Of a stretch of 64,000 bases of DNA, positions 20,701 through 28,110 are shown piece by piece; position 1 is the stretch's first letter; each line of letters begins with the position of its first letter. The DNA lies in contig CAZPYJ010000010.1 of NCBI GenBank assembly GCA_964590645.1, forward strand, positions 52,329-116,328. Direction: 5' to 3'. Origin of the DNA: JAGNHN01 sp964590645. GTDB lineage: Bacteria; Bacteroidota; Bacteroidia; Bacteroidales; JAGNHN01. The notes beneath the pieces are model-generated. The model worked only from the letters and a program-made list of their open reading frames with translations, was not told the DNA's origin and made no database searches. The translations under genes and the position numbers were made by a program.

Positions 20701-22561
20701 GATAGAGCCCATTGTCACCGTTCCCGCTGATGGTATTTCCTATAAAGGTATTGCTATCGCAGCTTTCGCCCACATAGATGCCATCGACATCATTGTTAAG
20801 CACATCGTTATTTGCAAAAACATTGTGCTTAGCATTGACATCCCCGCCACAATTGTCCGGGTCGAGGTCAAGCTGGTCAATGACGATGCCATAACCCAAT
20901 GCTCCATTTTTAACAGCAATATCCTTATTCGCCCTGATAATATTTCCGGTGAAGGTATTGTGGGAAGAGGCGACAATCCCCACCCCTGCGACATAATTGG
21001 TATCGATAACATTGTTCAGGACGTAATTGCTGTCTGCACCGAGCAAGGCCAGCCCTGTTGAATAATTCTTGACAATGCTGCAATTTTGAATCTTAACCCC
21101 CTTCACGCCCGCTAAGAATACGCCTGCATAGGCCGGATCCATACCAGCATTCGTGATGGTAAAGCCATCGAGTGTAACACTGTCTGCTGTGATATGCACC
21201 ACGATGTCATCTCCTATTCCTTCGATGATGGGTGAGGAAGCATTGGTAAGGACCAAGCGGGGCACATCAATTTCCACATTCTCATTATAGGTTCCCGTAC
21301 CTGCTTGAATTGTATCCCCCGGATTGGCCTCGTCGATGGCATCCTGTATCGTAAGGTAACTGTCATCCTGGGTGATGTTGACCACCGGGCCCTGACCCGA
21401 GCAATCGGGTTCCACCCAGAGATCACCGGATATCAAAAAGGGCAGAAAGTCAATATTATCCGAAACCAGCGTGGCAATGACAAAAGGATTATCAGAACCC
21501 CACCAATTGCAGTTGGCATCGATCAGGATATCATCGTCGTCGGCATAAGCATTTTGTTCATACCGCATTTCATATCCCCCGTTCGTGCTGATATCATTGT
21601 GATTAATCATTAAGCCTGTTGACATCAAAACGGCTGGATAAGCATATTCCACGTGCCCGCTGCGGATCAGCACCCCTGCTTTTGTGGGAACTCCTGAAGG
21701 ATTATTGTTTGAAATGATGTTTCGCAGGAGCGTATCATTCTGGGAAGCGTGGAGTTGGATACCCGAGCTGTCATTGAACATCACGTAATTATCCTGTATG
21801 CGGTGGCCGTGCGACTTCCAGGCGACAATGCCGTCCCCAGCATTGCTGAATACCATATTCCCTCCCAGTTTATTGTGATTGCACTCCCAGCCGAGGTAGA
21901 TGCCGGTTTTACAAGACTGGATGGTGGAAGAATCGATGACATTATGGGTGGAGAAGACATCATCAATCCCATCTGTATCTGTGTCCACCCCGTTCACCAC
22001 AATGCCCCAGGCATCATCTCCGGGTTGAGGAGAAAAAACGAATGTAATGTCATTATTCTCCAGAAAGTTTCCGGAAGATCCCATCAGGGCAATGCCTGCT
22101 ACAAAGTTTATTAAAAGCTCATTTTCCAACAACTGATTGCTATCGGAGAGATTGAGTACAATGCCGGGACCAGAATTAACGCCAACACTTAGATTTTTGA
22201 GCACGCAATGTTTGACCCCTTGCAATAGTACACCATACAAAGAGGAATTGCTCATCTCTATCCCATCTATGACCACACTGTCCGCCAGGATGGTGAGGGG
22301 AATTCCCTGTTCATTTCCATCAATTTCGGGTGTTCCTGAGATGGGTTCAAGCACAATACCAGGGGTTGCAATCGTGACCGCCTCGGTAAAGGTTTCATCT
22401 GCCAGCCGGATGGTATCCCCCGGACTGGCGGCATTCACCGCCGCCTGGATACTGACATAATCATAAGTTGGAGGGCCGGCAGCCCCCACGGTAAGAATGG
22501 TTGCATTGCTGATGAATGGCAATAATGCCACGCAAGCGAGGAGAAGGAAACACTTTTTCAT
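14762..22561 (-). CDS. giant secreted triple beta-helix / Ig-like repeat protein with T9SS tail
   Basis: 2,599 aa. Signal peptide KKCFLLLACVALLPFISNA. Three parallel beta-helix (NosD/PbH1-like) units follow, starting near residues 30, 400 and 770, each opening with IQ(A/D)A(V/I)xxAxPGDTI and full of NxI..N..GI turns. A segment near 1240 (LISSRDLLSWEGLGGDLANG) precedes a duplicated module (PLxPYDSLVYCFDV, 121-aa period), four GG(T/V)Y(S/G)G(T/S)GV Ig-like modules, PKD-like modules, a Cna-B plus dockerin-like segment (ADIDGGGFVNSTDALN) and a T9SS sorting domain (LSAWPNPARDAMQIRYDLP ... GSYVAELTLESDG). It is probably displayed on the surface. Beta-helices of this type occur in polysaccharide lyases and adhesins; no lyase active site is recognised. 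It shares its C-terminal architecture with the giant protein at 3965-11093. Confidence 0.9.
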   Translation of the reverse strand: MKKCFLLLACVALLPFISNATILTVGAAGPPTYDYVSIQAAVNAASPGDTIRLADETFTEAVTIATPGIVLEPISGTPEIDGNEQGIPLTILADSVVIDGIEMSNSSLYGVLLQGVKHCVLKNLSVGVNSGPGIVLNLSDSNQLLENELLINFVAGIALMGSSGNFLENNDITFVFSPQPGDDAWGIVVNGVDTDTDGIDDVFSTHNVIDSSTIQSCKTGIYLGWECNHNKLGGNMVFSNAGDGIVAWKSHGHRIQDNYVMFNDSSGIQLHASQNDTLLRNIISNNNPSGVPTKAGVLIRSGHVEYAYPAVLMSTGLMINHNDISTNGGYEMRYEQNAYADDDDILIDANCNWWGSDNPFVIATLVSDNIDFLPFLISGDLWVEPDCSGQGPVVNITQDDSYLTIQDAIDEANPGDTIQAGTGTYNENVEIDVPRLVLTNASSPIIEGIGDDIVVHITADSVTLDGFTITNAGMDPAYAGVFLAGVKGVKIQNCSIVKNYSTGLALLGADSNYVLNNVIDTNYVAGVGIVASSHNTFTGNIIRANKDIAVKNGALGYGIVIDQLDLDPDNCGGDVNAKHNVFANNDVLNNDVDGIYVGESCDSNTFIGNTISGNGDNGLYLWKSGQNVVRSNTISLNENCGLQLMGSPGNEIVGNSVLDNNQSGGSENAGIKVRSGNIQVCSVWIPLISDTNVIDSNIISGNDAYGVLFEDNPGYTDDDHLMLNADLNYWGNPNGPSGPHFGTGDTVSTRVIFCPWLNAPPPAGRGMGPVFNISQQTGHCSIQDAIDAASPGDTIEVGGGPYNLISPVRITQSVYLRGIPERKSLVVVNAPTTGTDRDVFQVLADDVTIDGFQIQGAHDVSGSAMGRTNAGIAVGGDYFILGAKPAGATDFTFGSWWALSVDNTVIKNNYITNNSYGIFLFHATNATIRNNDISRNIYNGDTTTMWNGKGIQIYTSQDMTDDNLATGGTGLPHSLNILIDSNLLSQNELFGIELNHAESFNGGDDGPYDVNIVITNNDIVQNGSNDNYPWGTSDLYRGISANGNEKNVTVSGNHIYGHTPGGNFNPSCAGIRIWSSADWSITRNTIDRNFRGIYAYGTSSGINVTDSNAIFDNAQGVVMAADTTGLIKENMIYNNDELLGLSGITAYGVLNLGTGMLDASPNWWGHSSGPYHPKLNPCGLGDRVSDSVDFDPWYIDQALTKNGGVPIVSDASLISSRDLLSWEGLGGDLANGFELCLHPQQPYYYLDIQSFTVSAGLDSTDFEQNAFFLDTNNLPAGFYDYWDTVRGVDGNNNAGGWELAMWYIIQGDEPMFYIRYDNQDYDLIDGLQYELGYGENPLRINGDYPLGTYAFFGSVRDTNGSCSDTFNVEITFHPTPDVFFEVDAVPLLPYDSLVYCFDVDSILLSLVNTQFGATARGTAPFMIEFTVDNGTPIQLTGVQYEDEIDLLDYLPPGPYPGQTAAGIYEIQVTDFADAYGCGLVPEAIIYYNFKITINPQPDAFFEVDGTPLQPFDSLVYCFDVPEIILSLVDEQLGQPAIGTPPYMIEFTVDGGAPVQLTGVQYDDEIDLLDYLPPGPYPGQTAAGIYEIVVTDFADSNGCTLVPNAMAYYRFKVAINAEPSVSLSLPITQLCKNATGLLLSGGSPAGGTFSGTGVSNNAFFPALVPAGTYTITYTYQDEHNCISTATDQMTVLPLPVVNFSPIPDVCEDQAYLILNQGSPAGGTYGGAYMKGDTFDVAAAGPGTYNLTYHYQDGNGCINWKAQSITVHPLPVESCPANQEVCLDEPPFALSGATPVGGTYSGTGVNAGAFNAAQASVGNHLITYTFADSNGCVSTCSFTITVHPLPVVQCPADFSLCADAGPYTLSGASPSGGVYGGSGVTNGKFYASTAGVGNHIITYSYTDANGCTASCTFTITVHPLPVAAIQASDTELCEGECATLTASGGDSYMWSNAAATAQQQVCPTQSTTYTVTVTDVNGCSDVAQIAIVVHPAPPVDAGADQSVCLLEGAQLLASGAHSYAWSTGEHTAGIAVSPKITATYTVTGTDANGCTASDAVVVTILPLPELSIVAVDEVCYGECIILNASGAQSYSWSDGGSGSPYTYCPVNSDSITLTGTGANGCTATEVHSYTVLDLPIVDAGVDTSIFIGQSYLFDANATGVAPLSYLWSPALALDDASLLNPEATPIMTDYYVLAVTDGNGCVGSDQFLLEVKPQGNSISGQVVYGNTQQTPLEGFEVVIQSQGAKYADTVYTGPNGLFSLSNIPSGTYAIGGNSNQPWGWGGVNATDALNILLHTVELDSLIGIYFLAADIDGGGFVNSTDALNVALRFAGLPNNFAGDWIMEADTFFLDYEDLYTRQYLALVLGDVNASNVFSKTLVPNGSLLQEGSMPLPQGEAVRIPLYCKEDVLAGALSMSLRIPEGLQIEDVQLAEGVGGYLVHNVVDGQLRLAWYDVGGSLLSPGSEILQIVARNPGSASVDGFRLGSELELSDAAGKIIADAVFTMPELIAVEEGNLQLSAWPNPARDAMQIRYDLPVDGKVVLKIYDARGALVRVVEEAAQAAGSHTIALDVSNLAAGSYVAELTLESDGSSLTARQKLVVLR
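17801..18268 (-). repeat. near-identical 363-bp in-gene tandem duplication
   Basis: The stretch near 17801-17903 recurs at 18164-18268 with few changes, an offset of 363 bp or 121 codons in frame. It encodes the paired modules that start FFEVD and contain YDSLVYCFDV or FDSLVYCFDV. High DNA identity suggests recent duplication or gene conversion. Confidence 0.7.
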
Positions 22562-22922
22562 TTGGGGTGGATTTAATTAATGATCTGTTTGGCAGATATT
22601 TATGAGTCAATTATCAAGCATCAGGAATGAAGAATTGCTGCGACAGCCCTCAAATATATATCATTTCGATTCAAAATCAAAACCTGCATACTTTATATAC
22701 ATTAAGGTAACCCTATTACTGTGATATTTACATATTTACATCTGTTTCGGGCATTATTATAAATAAAGAATCTTTTCATATTAGGCATTGGTGGAAAGAA
22801 AAAGAGAGGAATGAACGGGAATCACATCTGTCATCCGGCCTGGTAGGTGGAGAGAAAAAAAGTGGGTGCAGGAATGGGGAGCCAAAGGCTGATTGTACTC
22901 TCTAATTTAGATTCAAGCTGCA

Positions 22923-22952
22923 TTGCCATACGGGCCAAAAAACCTACCTTTG
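22923..22952 (+). promoter_or_regulatory. complete Bacteroidota promoter (TTG-N19-TACCTTTG) for the GTPase gene
   Basis: TTG at 22923-22925, 19 bp, then TACCTTTG at 22945-22952, a full match to the sigma-ABfr consensus. The start of transcription should be near 22958. The remaining part of the divergent gap 22562-22922 is AT-rich with no gene seen. Confidence 0.75.
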
Positions 22953-23005
22953 CAGGGATTTTCTAAACACCCTAATAATCAATAAATTAAACAAAGGAGG
23001 ATTGT

Positions 23006-24343
23006 ATGAAAAGGAATGTGATCATCATTGGTGCGGCGGGAAGAGATTTCCACAATTTCAACACCTACTACCGCGACAATGAAAACTACAATGTGGTTGC
23101 ATTTACTGCTGCACAGATTCCTGACATTGATGGCCGGAAATACCCGGCTGAACTGGCCGGTGGCCTTTACCCGGATGGGATTCCCATCTACGCTGAAGAT
23201 GACTTGCCTCGCCTGATCAAGGAATTGAATGCACACGATTGTGTGTTCTCGTACAGCGATGTAACGTATCAGAAAGTGATGTCGGTCAGTGCGATCGTCA
23301 ACGCCGCTGGTGCTAACTTCGTGCTGCTCGGCCCTGCCGAAACGATGGTAAAAAGCAGCAAGCCGGTCATTGCCGTTGGTGCGGTCAGGACGGGTTGTGG
23401 CAAAAGCCAGACCTCCCGCCGCGTCATTGAACTGTTGATGGAAAAAGGCCTGAAGGTAGTGGCCGTCCGTCACCCTATGCCTTATGGCGACCTGGTAGCC
23501 CAGAAAGTACAGCGTTTTGCCAAGGTGGAAGACCTGGCCAGGCACAAGTGCACGGTAGAAGAAATGGAAGAATATGAACCTCACGTGGTGCGCGGCAACG
23601 TCATTTACGCCGGAGTGGATTATGAAGCCATCCTGCGTGCTGCCGAGCAGGATCCTGATGGATGTGATGTCGTGATCTGGGATGGAGGCAACAATGATTT
23701 CCCTTTCTACAAACCAGACCTCTGCATCACCGTTGTGGATCCCCATCGCCCCGGACACGAACTCTCTTACTATCCCGGAGAAGTAACCCTGCGCATCGCC
23801 GACGTAGCTGTAATCAATAAAATGGACAGCGCCGATGCCGCCGGCATCCAAAGCGTTCGTGAGAACATCAACAAAGTGAACCCGGGCTGCATTGTGGTGG
23901 ATGGTGCTTCCCCTATCAAAGTGGACAAGCCTGAATTGATCAAGGGGAAGAAGGTTTTGGTTGTGGAAGACGGCCCTACACTCACCCACGGAGAAATGAA
24001 GATCGGTGCCGGTGTGGTTGCCGCCCAGAAATTCGGTGCGGCCGAACTCGTAGATCCCAGGCCTTATACCGTTGGTAAACTCAGCGAAACTTTCGAAATC
24101 TATCCGAATATCGGCACCCTGCTGCCGGCAATGGGATATGGCGCACAGCAGCTGAAAGACCTGGAAACCACCATCAACAATACCGAATGCGATTCTGTGG
24201 TCATTGGAACCCCCATCGACCTGAACCGCATCATCAACATTAGCAAACCCAATACCCGGGTTTACTATGATCTGCAGGAGATTGGCTATCCCAACCTGGA
24301 TGGCATCATCGATGATTTTGTGAAGAAACACAATCTTGCATAA
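23006..24343 (+). CDS. cyclic 2,3-diphosphoglycerate synthetase-like GTPase (COG2403 type)
   Basis: 445 aa, cytoplasmic. An N-terminal Rossmann-like half (NVIIIGAAGRDFHNFNTYYR) is followed at about residue 120 by a P-loop domain (VGAVRTGCGKSQTSRRV), DVVIWDGGNNDFPF (Walker-B-like) and VINKMDSAD (NKxD-like guanine site). This layout is that of COG2403, the family named after the archaeal enzyme that cyclises 2,3-diphosphoglycerate; the bacterial function is not established. An unusually strong ribosome site AAAGGAGG (22993-23000) lies 5 nt before the ATG, rare among the genes here and suggestive of high expression. It stands alone between a full promoter and a strong terminator. A metal or nucleotide chaperone GTPase is another possibility. 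Confidence 0.75.
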   Translation: MKRNVIIIGAAGRDFHNFNTYYRDNENYNVVAFTAAQIPDIDGRKYPAELAGGLYPDGIPIYAEDDLPRLIKELNAHDCVFSYSDVTYQKVMSVSAIVNAAGANFVLLGPAETMVKSSKPVIAVGAVRTGCGKSQTSRRVIELLMEKGLKVVAVRHPMPYGDLVAQKVQRFAKVEDLARHKCTVEEMEEYEPHVVRGNVIYAGVDYEAILRAAEQDPDGCDVVIWDGGNNDFPFYKPDLCITVVDPHRPGHELSYYPGEVTLRIADVAVINKMDSADAAGIQSVRENINKVNPGCIVVDGASPIKVDKPELIKGKKVLVVEDGPTLTHGEMKIGAGVVAAQKFGAAELVDPRPYTVGKLSETFEIYPNIGTLLPAMGYGAQQLKDLETTINNTECDSVVIGTPIDLNRIINISKPNTRVYYDLQEIGYPNLDGIIDDFVKKHNLA

Positions 24344-24350
24344 TTCAGAA

Positions 24351-24378
24351 AGCGGTCTTCAGGGCCGCTTTTTTTTTT
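24351..24378 (+). terminator. intrinsic terminator after the GTPase gene
   Basis: GC-rich stem AGCGGTC / GGCCGCT with a short loop, followed by a run of ten T. Confidence 0.9.
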
Positions 24379-24460
24379 GAACAATCTTTTAACACTAAAG
24401 CTGCGCCGCAGTACTTGTCTTTATCTTTAGCCCCGACCAAAAACCGCTTTATCCAATCCG

Positions 24461-25369
24461 ATGAAAAACAGAAGCCTTGTATCCATTAACGACTACAGCA
24501 AGGAGGAGTACCTGAAAATACTCGACCTGGCTGAAGAATTCGAAAAGCAGCCCACACAGCGTATTCTGGAGGACTATGTGGTTGCCACCCTCTTCTTTGA
24601 GCCCTCCACCCGCACCCGATTGAGTTTTGAAAGTGCAGTTTCGCGCCTGGGCGGAAAAATCATTGGTTTTACTGATGCTACCTCTTCCAGCACCAAGAAA
24701 GGGGAAACACTAAGGGATACCATCCGTACTGTGAGCAATTACTCCGACCTGATTGTGATGCGTCATCCCGTGGAAGGCGCTGCCCGCTTTGCCAGCGAAG
24801 TGGCCGATGTGCCTGTAATCAATGCCGGGGACGGGGCCAATCAGCATCCCACCCAATGCCTGCTCGATCTCTACTCCATCCGGAAAACACAAGGCAAACT
24901 GGAGAACCTGAATATTGCTTTTGTGGGCGACCTGAAATACGGACGGACGGTGCATTCCAATGTCATTGCCCTGACCCATTTCAATTGCACCTTTCACCTG
25001 GTGTCGCCGGAGGAGTTGAAACTTCCCAGTGCTGTCAAGCGATACATTAAGGAAAACGACCTTACCTATCATCAGTACACCGACCTGAATGAAGTGATCC
25101 CCAAGGTGGATATCATCTATATGACCCGCATCCAGCGGGAGCGCTTTTCCGATCCCATCGAATATGAAAAGGTAAAGAACAGCTACATCCTGAATGCCGC
25201 GATGCTGGAAGGAGCCAAGTCCAACCTCAGGGTGCTTCACCCCCTGCCCAGGGTCAATGAGATTGATGTGGATGTAGATACCACGCCCCAGGCTTACTAT
25301 TTTCAACAGGCCCTCAACGGGGTTTATGTAAGGCAGGCCCTCCTGGCGAGCATCCTTGGATTGAAATGA
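24461..25369 (+). CDS. pyrB: aspartate carbamoyltransferase catalytic subunit
   Basis: 302 aa. Joins carbamoyl phosphate to aspartate, the first committed step of pyrimidine synthesis, in the cytoplasm. Carbamoyl-phosphate site FEPSTRTRLSFESAV begins near residue 46; also QHPTQCLLDLYSI, TRIQRERF and HPLPRVNEI. Length is normal. The stop overlaps the pyrI start by four bases (ATGA), so the two are translationally coupled, as expected for subunits of one complex. Confidence 0.97.
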   Translation: MKNRSLVSINDYSKEEYLKILDLAEEFEKQPTQRILEDYVVATLFFEPSTRTRLSFESAVSRLGGKIIGFTDATSSSTKKGETLRDTIRTVSNYSDLIVMRHPVEGAARFASEVADVPVINAGDGANQHPTQCLLDLYSIRKTQGKLENLNIAFVGDLKYGRTVHSNVIALTHFNCTFHLVSPEELKLPSAVKRYIKENDLTYHQYTDLNEVIPKVDIIYMTRIQRERFSDPIEYEKVKNSYILNAAMLEGAKSNLRVLHPLPRVNEIDVDVDTTPQAYYFQQALNGVYVRQALLASILGLK

Positions 25370-25863
25370 GTCAATTATCTGAAAAACAAGACGAAATGTC
25401 AGATCAAGCAAAGAGAAAAGAGCTAAAGGTATCGGCCATTGAGAACGGTACCGTCATCGACCATATCCCGGCCCGCAGTGTTTTCCGGGTGATCAGTATC
25501 CTTGGCCTGAACAAGATTCCCAACCAGATCCTTTTCGGTACCAACCTGGAAAGCAAGAAGTACGGAACCAAAGGTATCATTAAGGTTTCCAACATCTTTT
25601 TTGAACCGGAAGAGATCAACAAAATCGCCCTGGTGGCTCCTACTGCCACCCTCATCGTGATCCGCAATTTTGAGGTAACCGCCAAAAAGGATGTGGTGAT
25701 CCCTGACAGCATCCGAAAAGTGGTTAAATGTTTTAACCCCCGCTGCATCACCAACCAGGAAGAAGTGGAAACCCGTTTCACGGTGATCGACAAGGAGGAA
25801 ATGAAACTGCATTGTCACTATTGCGAAAAGATCACGGCCAGGGATAATATTACTTTCAATTAG
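25366..25863 (+). CDS. pyrI: aspartate carbamoyltransferase regulatory subunit
   Basis: 165 aa. Binds CTP/ATP and controls PyrB allosterically. The effector domain has NGTVIDHIPA and the C-terminal zinc domain has CFNPRC and CHYCEK, the four Cys ligands. The first 16 residues (to MSDQAK) are an extension; an ATG at 25396 could be an alternative start, but the ATGA overlap with pyrB favours 25366. A bacterial PyrB-PyrI holoenzyme of the E. coli type is implied. Confidence 0.95.
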   Translation: MSQLSEKQDEMSDQAKRKELKVSAIENGTVIDHIPARSVFRVISILGLNKIPNQILFGTNLESKKYGTKGIIKVSNIFFEPEEINKIALVAPTATLIVIRNFEVTAKKDVVIPDSIRKVVKCFNPRCITNQEEVETRFTVIDKEEMKLHCHYCEKITARDNITFN

Positions 25864-25867
25864 GGTT

Positions 25868-26812
25868 ATGGCCTCTGGTCACGACAGCATCCGCACCGAG
25901 CAACTTGGCTTCGCTTATGGAACACAGGTAGCGCTTCAGGGTATCGACCTTCGCGTTGAGGCAGGTTTATTTTACGGTCTTCTGGGGCCCAATGGCGCAG
26001 GAAAAAGCACCCTCATTCATATTCTAAGTACCTTATTGCCTCCGGCTTCCGGAAAGGTTTGGATTAAGGGCATCGCGCTATGTGAAGCTCCGGACAAGGT
26101 CAAGAAGATCCTGGGCATCGTGCCGCAGGAAATTGCCCTCTATGCCGAGCTCAGTGCCCTCGACAACCTTATCTTCTGGGGAAGGCTCTATGGATTAAGC
26201 CTTTCGGAATGCCGGAACCGAGCCACTTATCTTCTGAAAAGGGTAGGCCTGGAAACACGAATGAAGGACCAGGTGGGCCATTATTCCGGCGGAATGAAAC
26301 GCCGCGTCAACCTGGCAGTAGCCCTGATGCATCAGCCTTCCATCCTGCTGATGGATGAGCCTACCGTAGGCGTGGATCCTCAAAGCCGCAACCATATCTT
26401 CGACCTTCTGCAGGAGCTGCACCAGGAAGGAATGACCATCCTCTATACCACGCATTATATGGAGGAAGTAGAGCGGCTTTGTCAGAAAGCCGCCATTATA
26501 GACCACGGCCGCATCATTGCGCAGGGAGATATGGACGAACTCAGAGAGATGAGCAAAGGCCACGCCTCTGTGGACTTGCAGGTTCAGGAGGCCGGAACAG
26601 ATTTCCTGAAGCGGCTCAATGATCAATGCAAATTCCCTCTGGAAGCAAAAGACAGTTTACTGGTTTTCAAAACGCCCACCCCACAGCTCAGCCTCTCTCA
26701 AATCATTCAGGAAGTCTTGCAGGCCGGCGGGAAGATCGACAAAGTGGAAATCCGGGCCCCAAACCTGGAAAGTGTGTTTCTGGACCTTACCGGAAGACGC
26801 TTAAGGGATTAG
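25868..26812 (+). CDS. ABC transporter ATP-binding protein (ABC-2/DrrA-like)
   Basis: 314 aa. Walker A GPNGAGKST (from G40), signature YSGGMKRRVNLA, Walker B LLMDEP (D163) and the switch His in YTTHYMEE. The C-terminal ~80 residues (after 230) resemble the DrrA-type extension of drug/antibiotic or polysaccharide exporters. It starts 4 bp after pyrI and is followed 21 bp later by its permease, so it probably shares the pyr transcript. Substrate unknown. Confidence 0.93.
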   Translation: MASGHDSIRTEQLGFAYGTQVALQGIDLRVEAGLFYGLLGPNGAGKSTLIHILSTLLPPASGKVWIKGIALCEAPDKVKKILGIVPQEIALYAELSALDNLIFWGRLYGLSLSECRNRATYLLKRVGLETRMKDQVGHYSGGMKRRVNLAVALMHQPSILLMDEPTVGVDPQSRNHIFDLLQELHQEGMTILYTTHYMEEVERLCQKAAIIDHGRIIAQGDMDELREMSKGHASVDLQVQEAGTDFLKRLNDQCKFPLEAKDSLLVFKTPTPQLSLSQIIQEVLQAGGKIDKVEIRAPNLESVFLDLTGRRLRD

Positions 26813-26833
26813 TATTCATAAAAGACCCTCAAG

Positions 26834-28045
26834 GTGTTTAGCATTGCATTCAAAGATTTAAAGATTTTTATCCGCGACAGGAAAGCCCTGCTGCTCACTT
26901 TTCTGCTGCCCATTGCCCTGATCACCCTCTTCACCATTGCCTATGGTGGATTGTTCGGAAAGAGTCAGCCGCAACCTGAGTACCTGCTTATCAACGACCA
27001 GGATTCTTCTGACTTCTCTGCCAAACTGATAGGCTTGCTGGATGAAATTGATGGAATGGCATTGCAGGCAACTGATTCTGCAGCTGGTAAGGACTTGATA
27101 CGAAGCGGGAAACGCCTCGCGATGCTGCATTTGGGCGATGGACTGGAACAGGCATCCGAATCCGGATCGATGCTTCCCATCACCTTGTTTTTTGATGAAG
27201 GACGCCGTATAGAAGCCGGGATGTTGCAGGAAGTATTGCTGAGCAGACTGGCACCGGTGTTGGAAGAAAAGCGCAATGCCCAGCGCATCCGCACTTTTAT
27301 GATACAGCGCTATGCAATGCTGGGCCCGGATATGGTGGAAGAACTCTCAGGAGATGTGACCGAATTTATGCAGGAAGGTGAAAGTCAGGGAGCCCTGATC
27401 AGTCCTGTACCCCTGGCAGGCAGGGAAGGAATCAATTGGGGACTGATACAGGCCGTTGCCGGGGTAGCAGTAATGATGCTGCTTTTCTCCGTGGCTGCCA
27501 TTGGTAGCTCTATCATTGAAGAAAAAGAAGAAGGCACCCTGAAACGATTGCAAACCAGTCCCCTGCCCTCCTGGCAAATCCTTGCAGGAAAACAAATATC
27601 CGCACTCGCTATCGCCATTGCCCAGCTTGTGATAATGTTTCTTTTCGGATGGCTGGCCTTTGGATTGGACATCTGGTTGAATCCCCTGGGACTGGGGATA
27701 AACATTTTCGCCACTGCCCTGGCCTGCAGCAGCTTTGGAATATTTCTGGCTGCCATCAGCCGAAGCCGGAAACAGGTGGAAAGCCTCAGCACCATTGTGA
27801 TCCTGATAATGTCTGCCATCGGGGGAAGTATGATCCCGCTCTTCCTGATGCCGAAATTTATGCATACCCTGGCGATGTTCTCCGTCAATTACTGGTCGAT
27901 AGATGCCTTCTTCGATATCCTCGCAAGGGATGCGGCCACCCTGACCATACTGTGGAAAAGCGGGGTACTGATTGGAATGTCGGCCCTTCTGATGCTGACT
28001 TCGCTGCACTTCTTCAGGAAAAGCCTGCGACAGATCAATTCCTAA
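26834..28045 (+). CDS. ABC-2 type permease
   Basis: 403 aa with a GTG start (GTG TTT AGC). One membrane segment near residues 20-40 (LLLTFLLPIALITLFTIAYG), a long extracytoplasmic loop of about 150 residues, then five hydrophobic segments from about 205 to 395, including the motif EEKEEGTLKRLQTSPL between the second and third. This is the NatB/YhgE-like layout of exporters that work with a DrrA-like ATPase, which is the preceding gene. Substrate unknown. Confidence 0.9.
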   Translation: MFSIAFKDLKIFIRDRKALLLTFLLPIALITLFTIAYGGLFGKSQPQPEYLLINDQDSSDFSAKLIGLLDEIDGMALQATDSAAGKDLIRSGKRLAMLHLGDGLEQASESGSMLPITLFFDEGRRIEAGMLQEVLLSRLAPVLEEKRNAQRIRTFMIQRYAMLGPDMVEELSGDVTEFMQEGESQGALISPVPLAGREGINWGLIQAVAGVAVMMLLFSVAAIGSSIIEEKEEGTLKRLQTSPLPSWQILAGKQISALAIAIAQLVIMFLFGWLAFGLDIWLNPLGLGINIFATALACSSFGIFLAAISRSRKQVESLSTIVILIMSAIGGSMIPLFLMPKFMHTLAMFSVNYWSIDAFFDILARDAATLTILWKSGVLIGMSALLMLTSLHFFRKSLRQINS

Positions 28046-28110
28046 GTACAGGGTGAAATGCCACGCAGGTTTTGTAGCTTTACCGATGCAGACCTAAGCC
28101 CAAAAACCCT

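Noticed and set aside
22979..24331. 450-codon open frame on the minus strand opposite the GTPase gene
   Set aside because: It mirrors the GTPase, which has clear P-loop motifs, a promoter and an SD. The antisense product is His/Phe-rich without domain signs.
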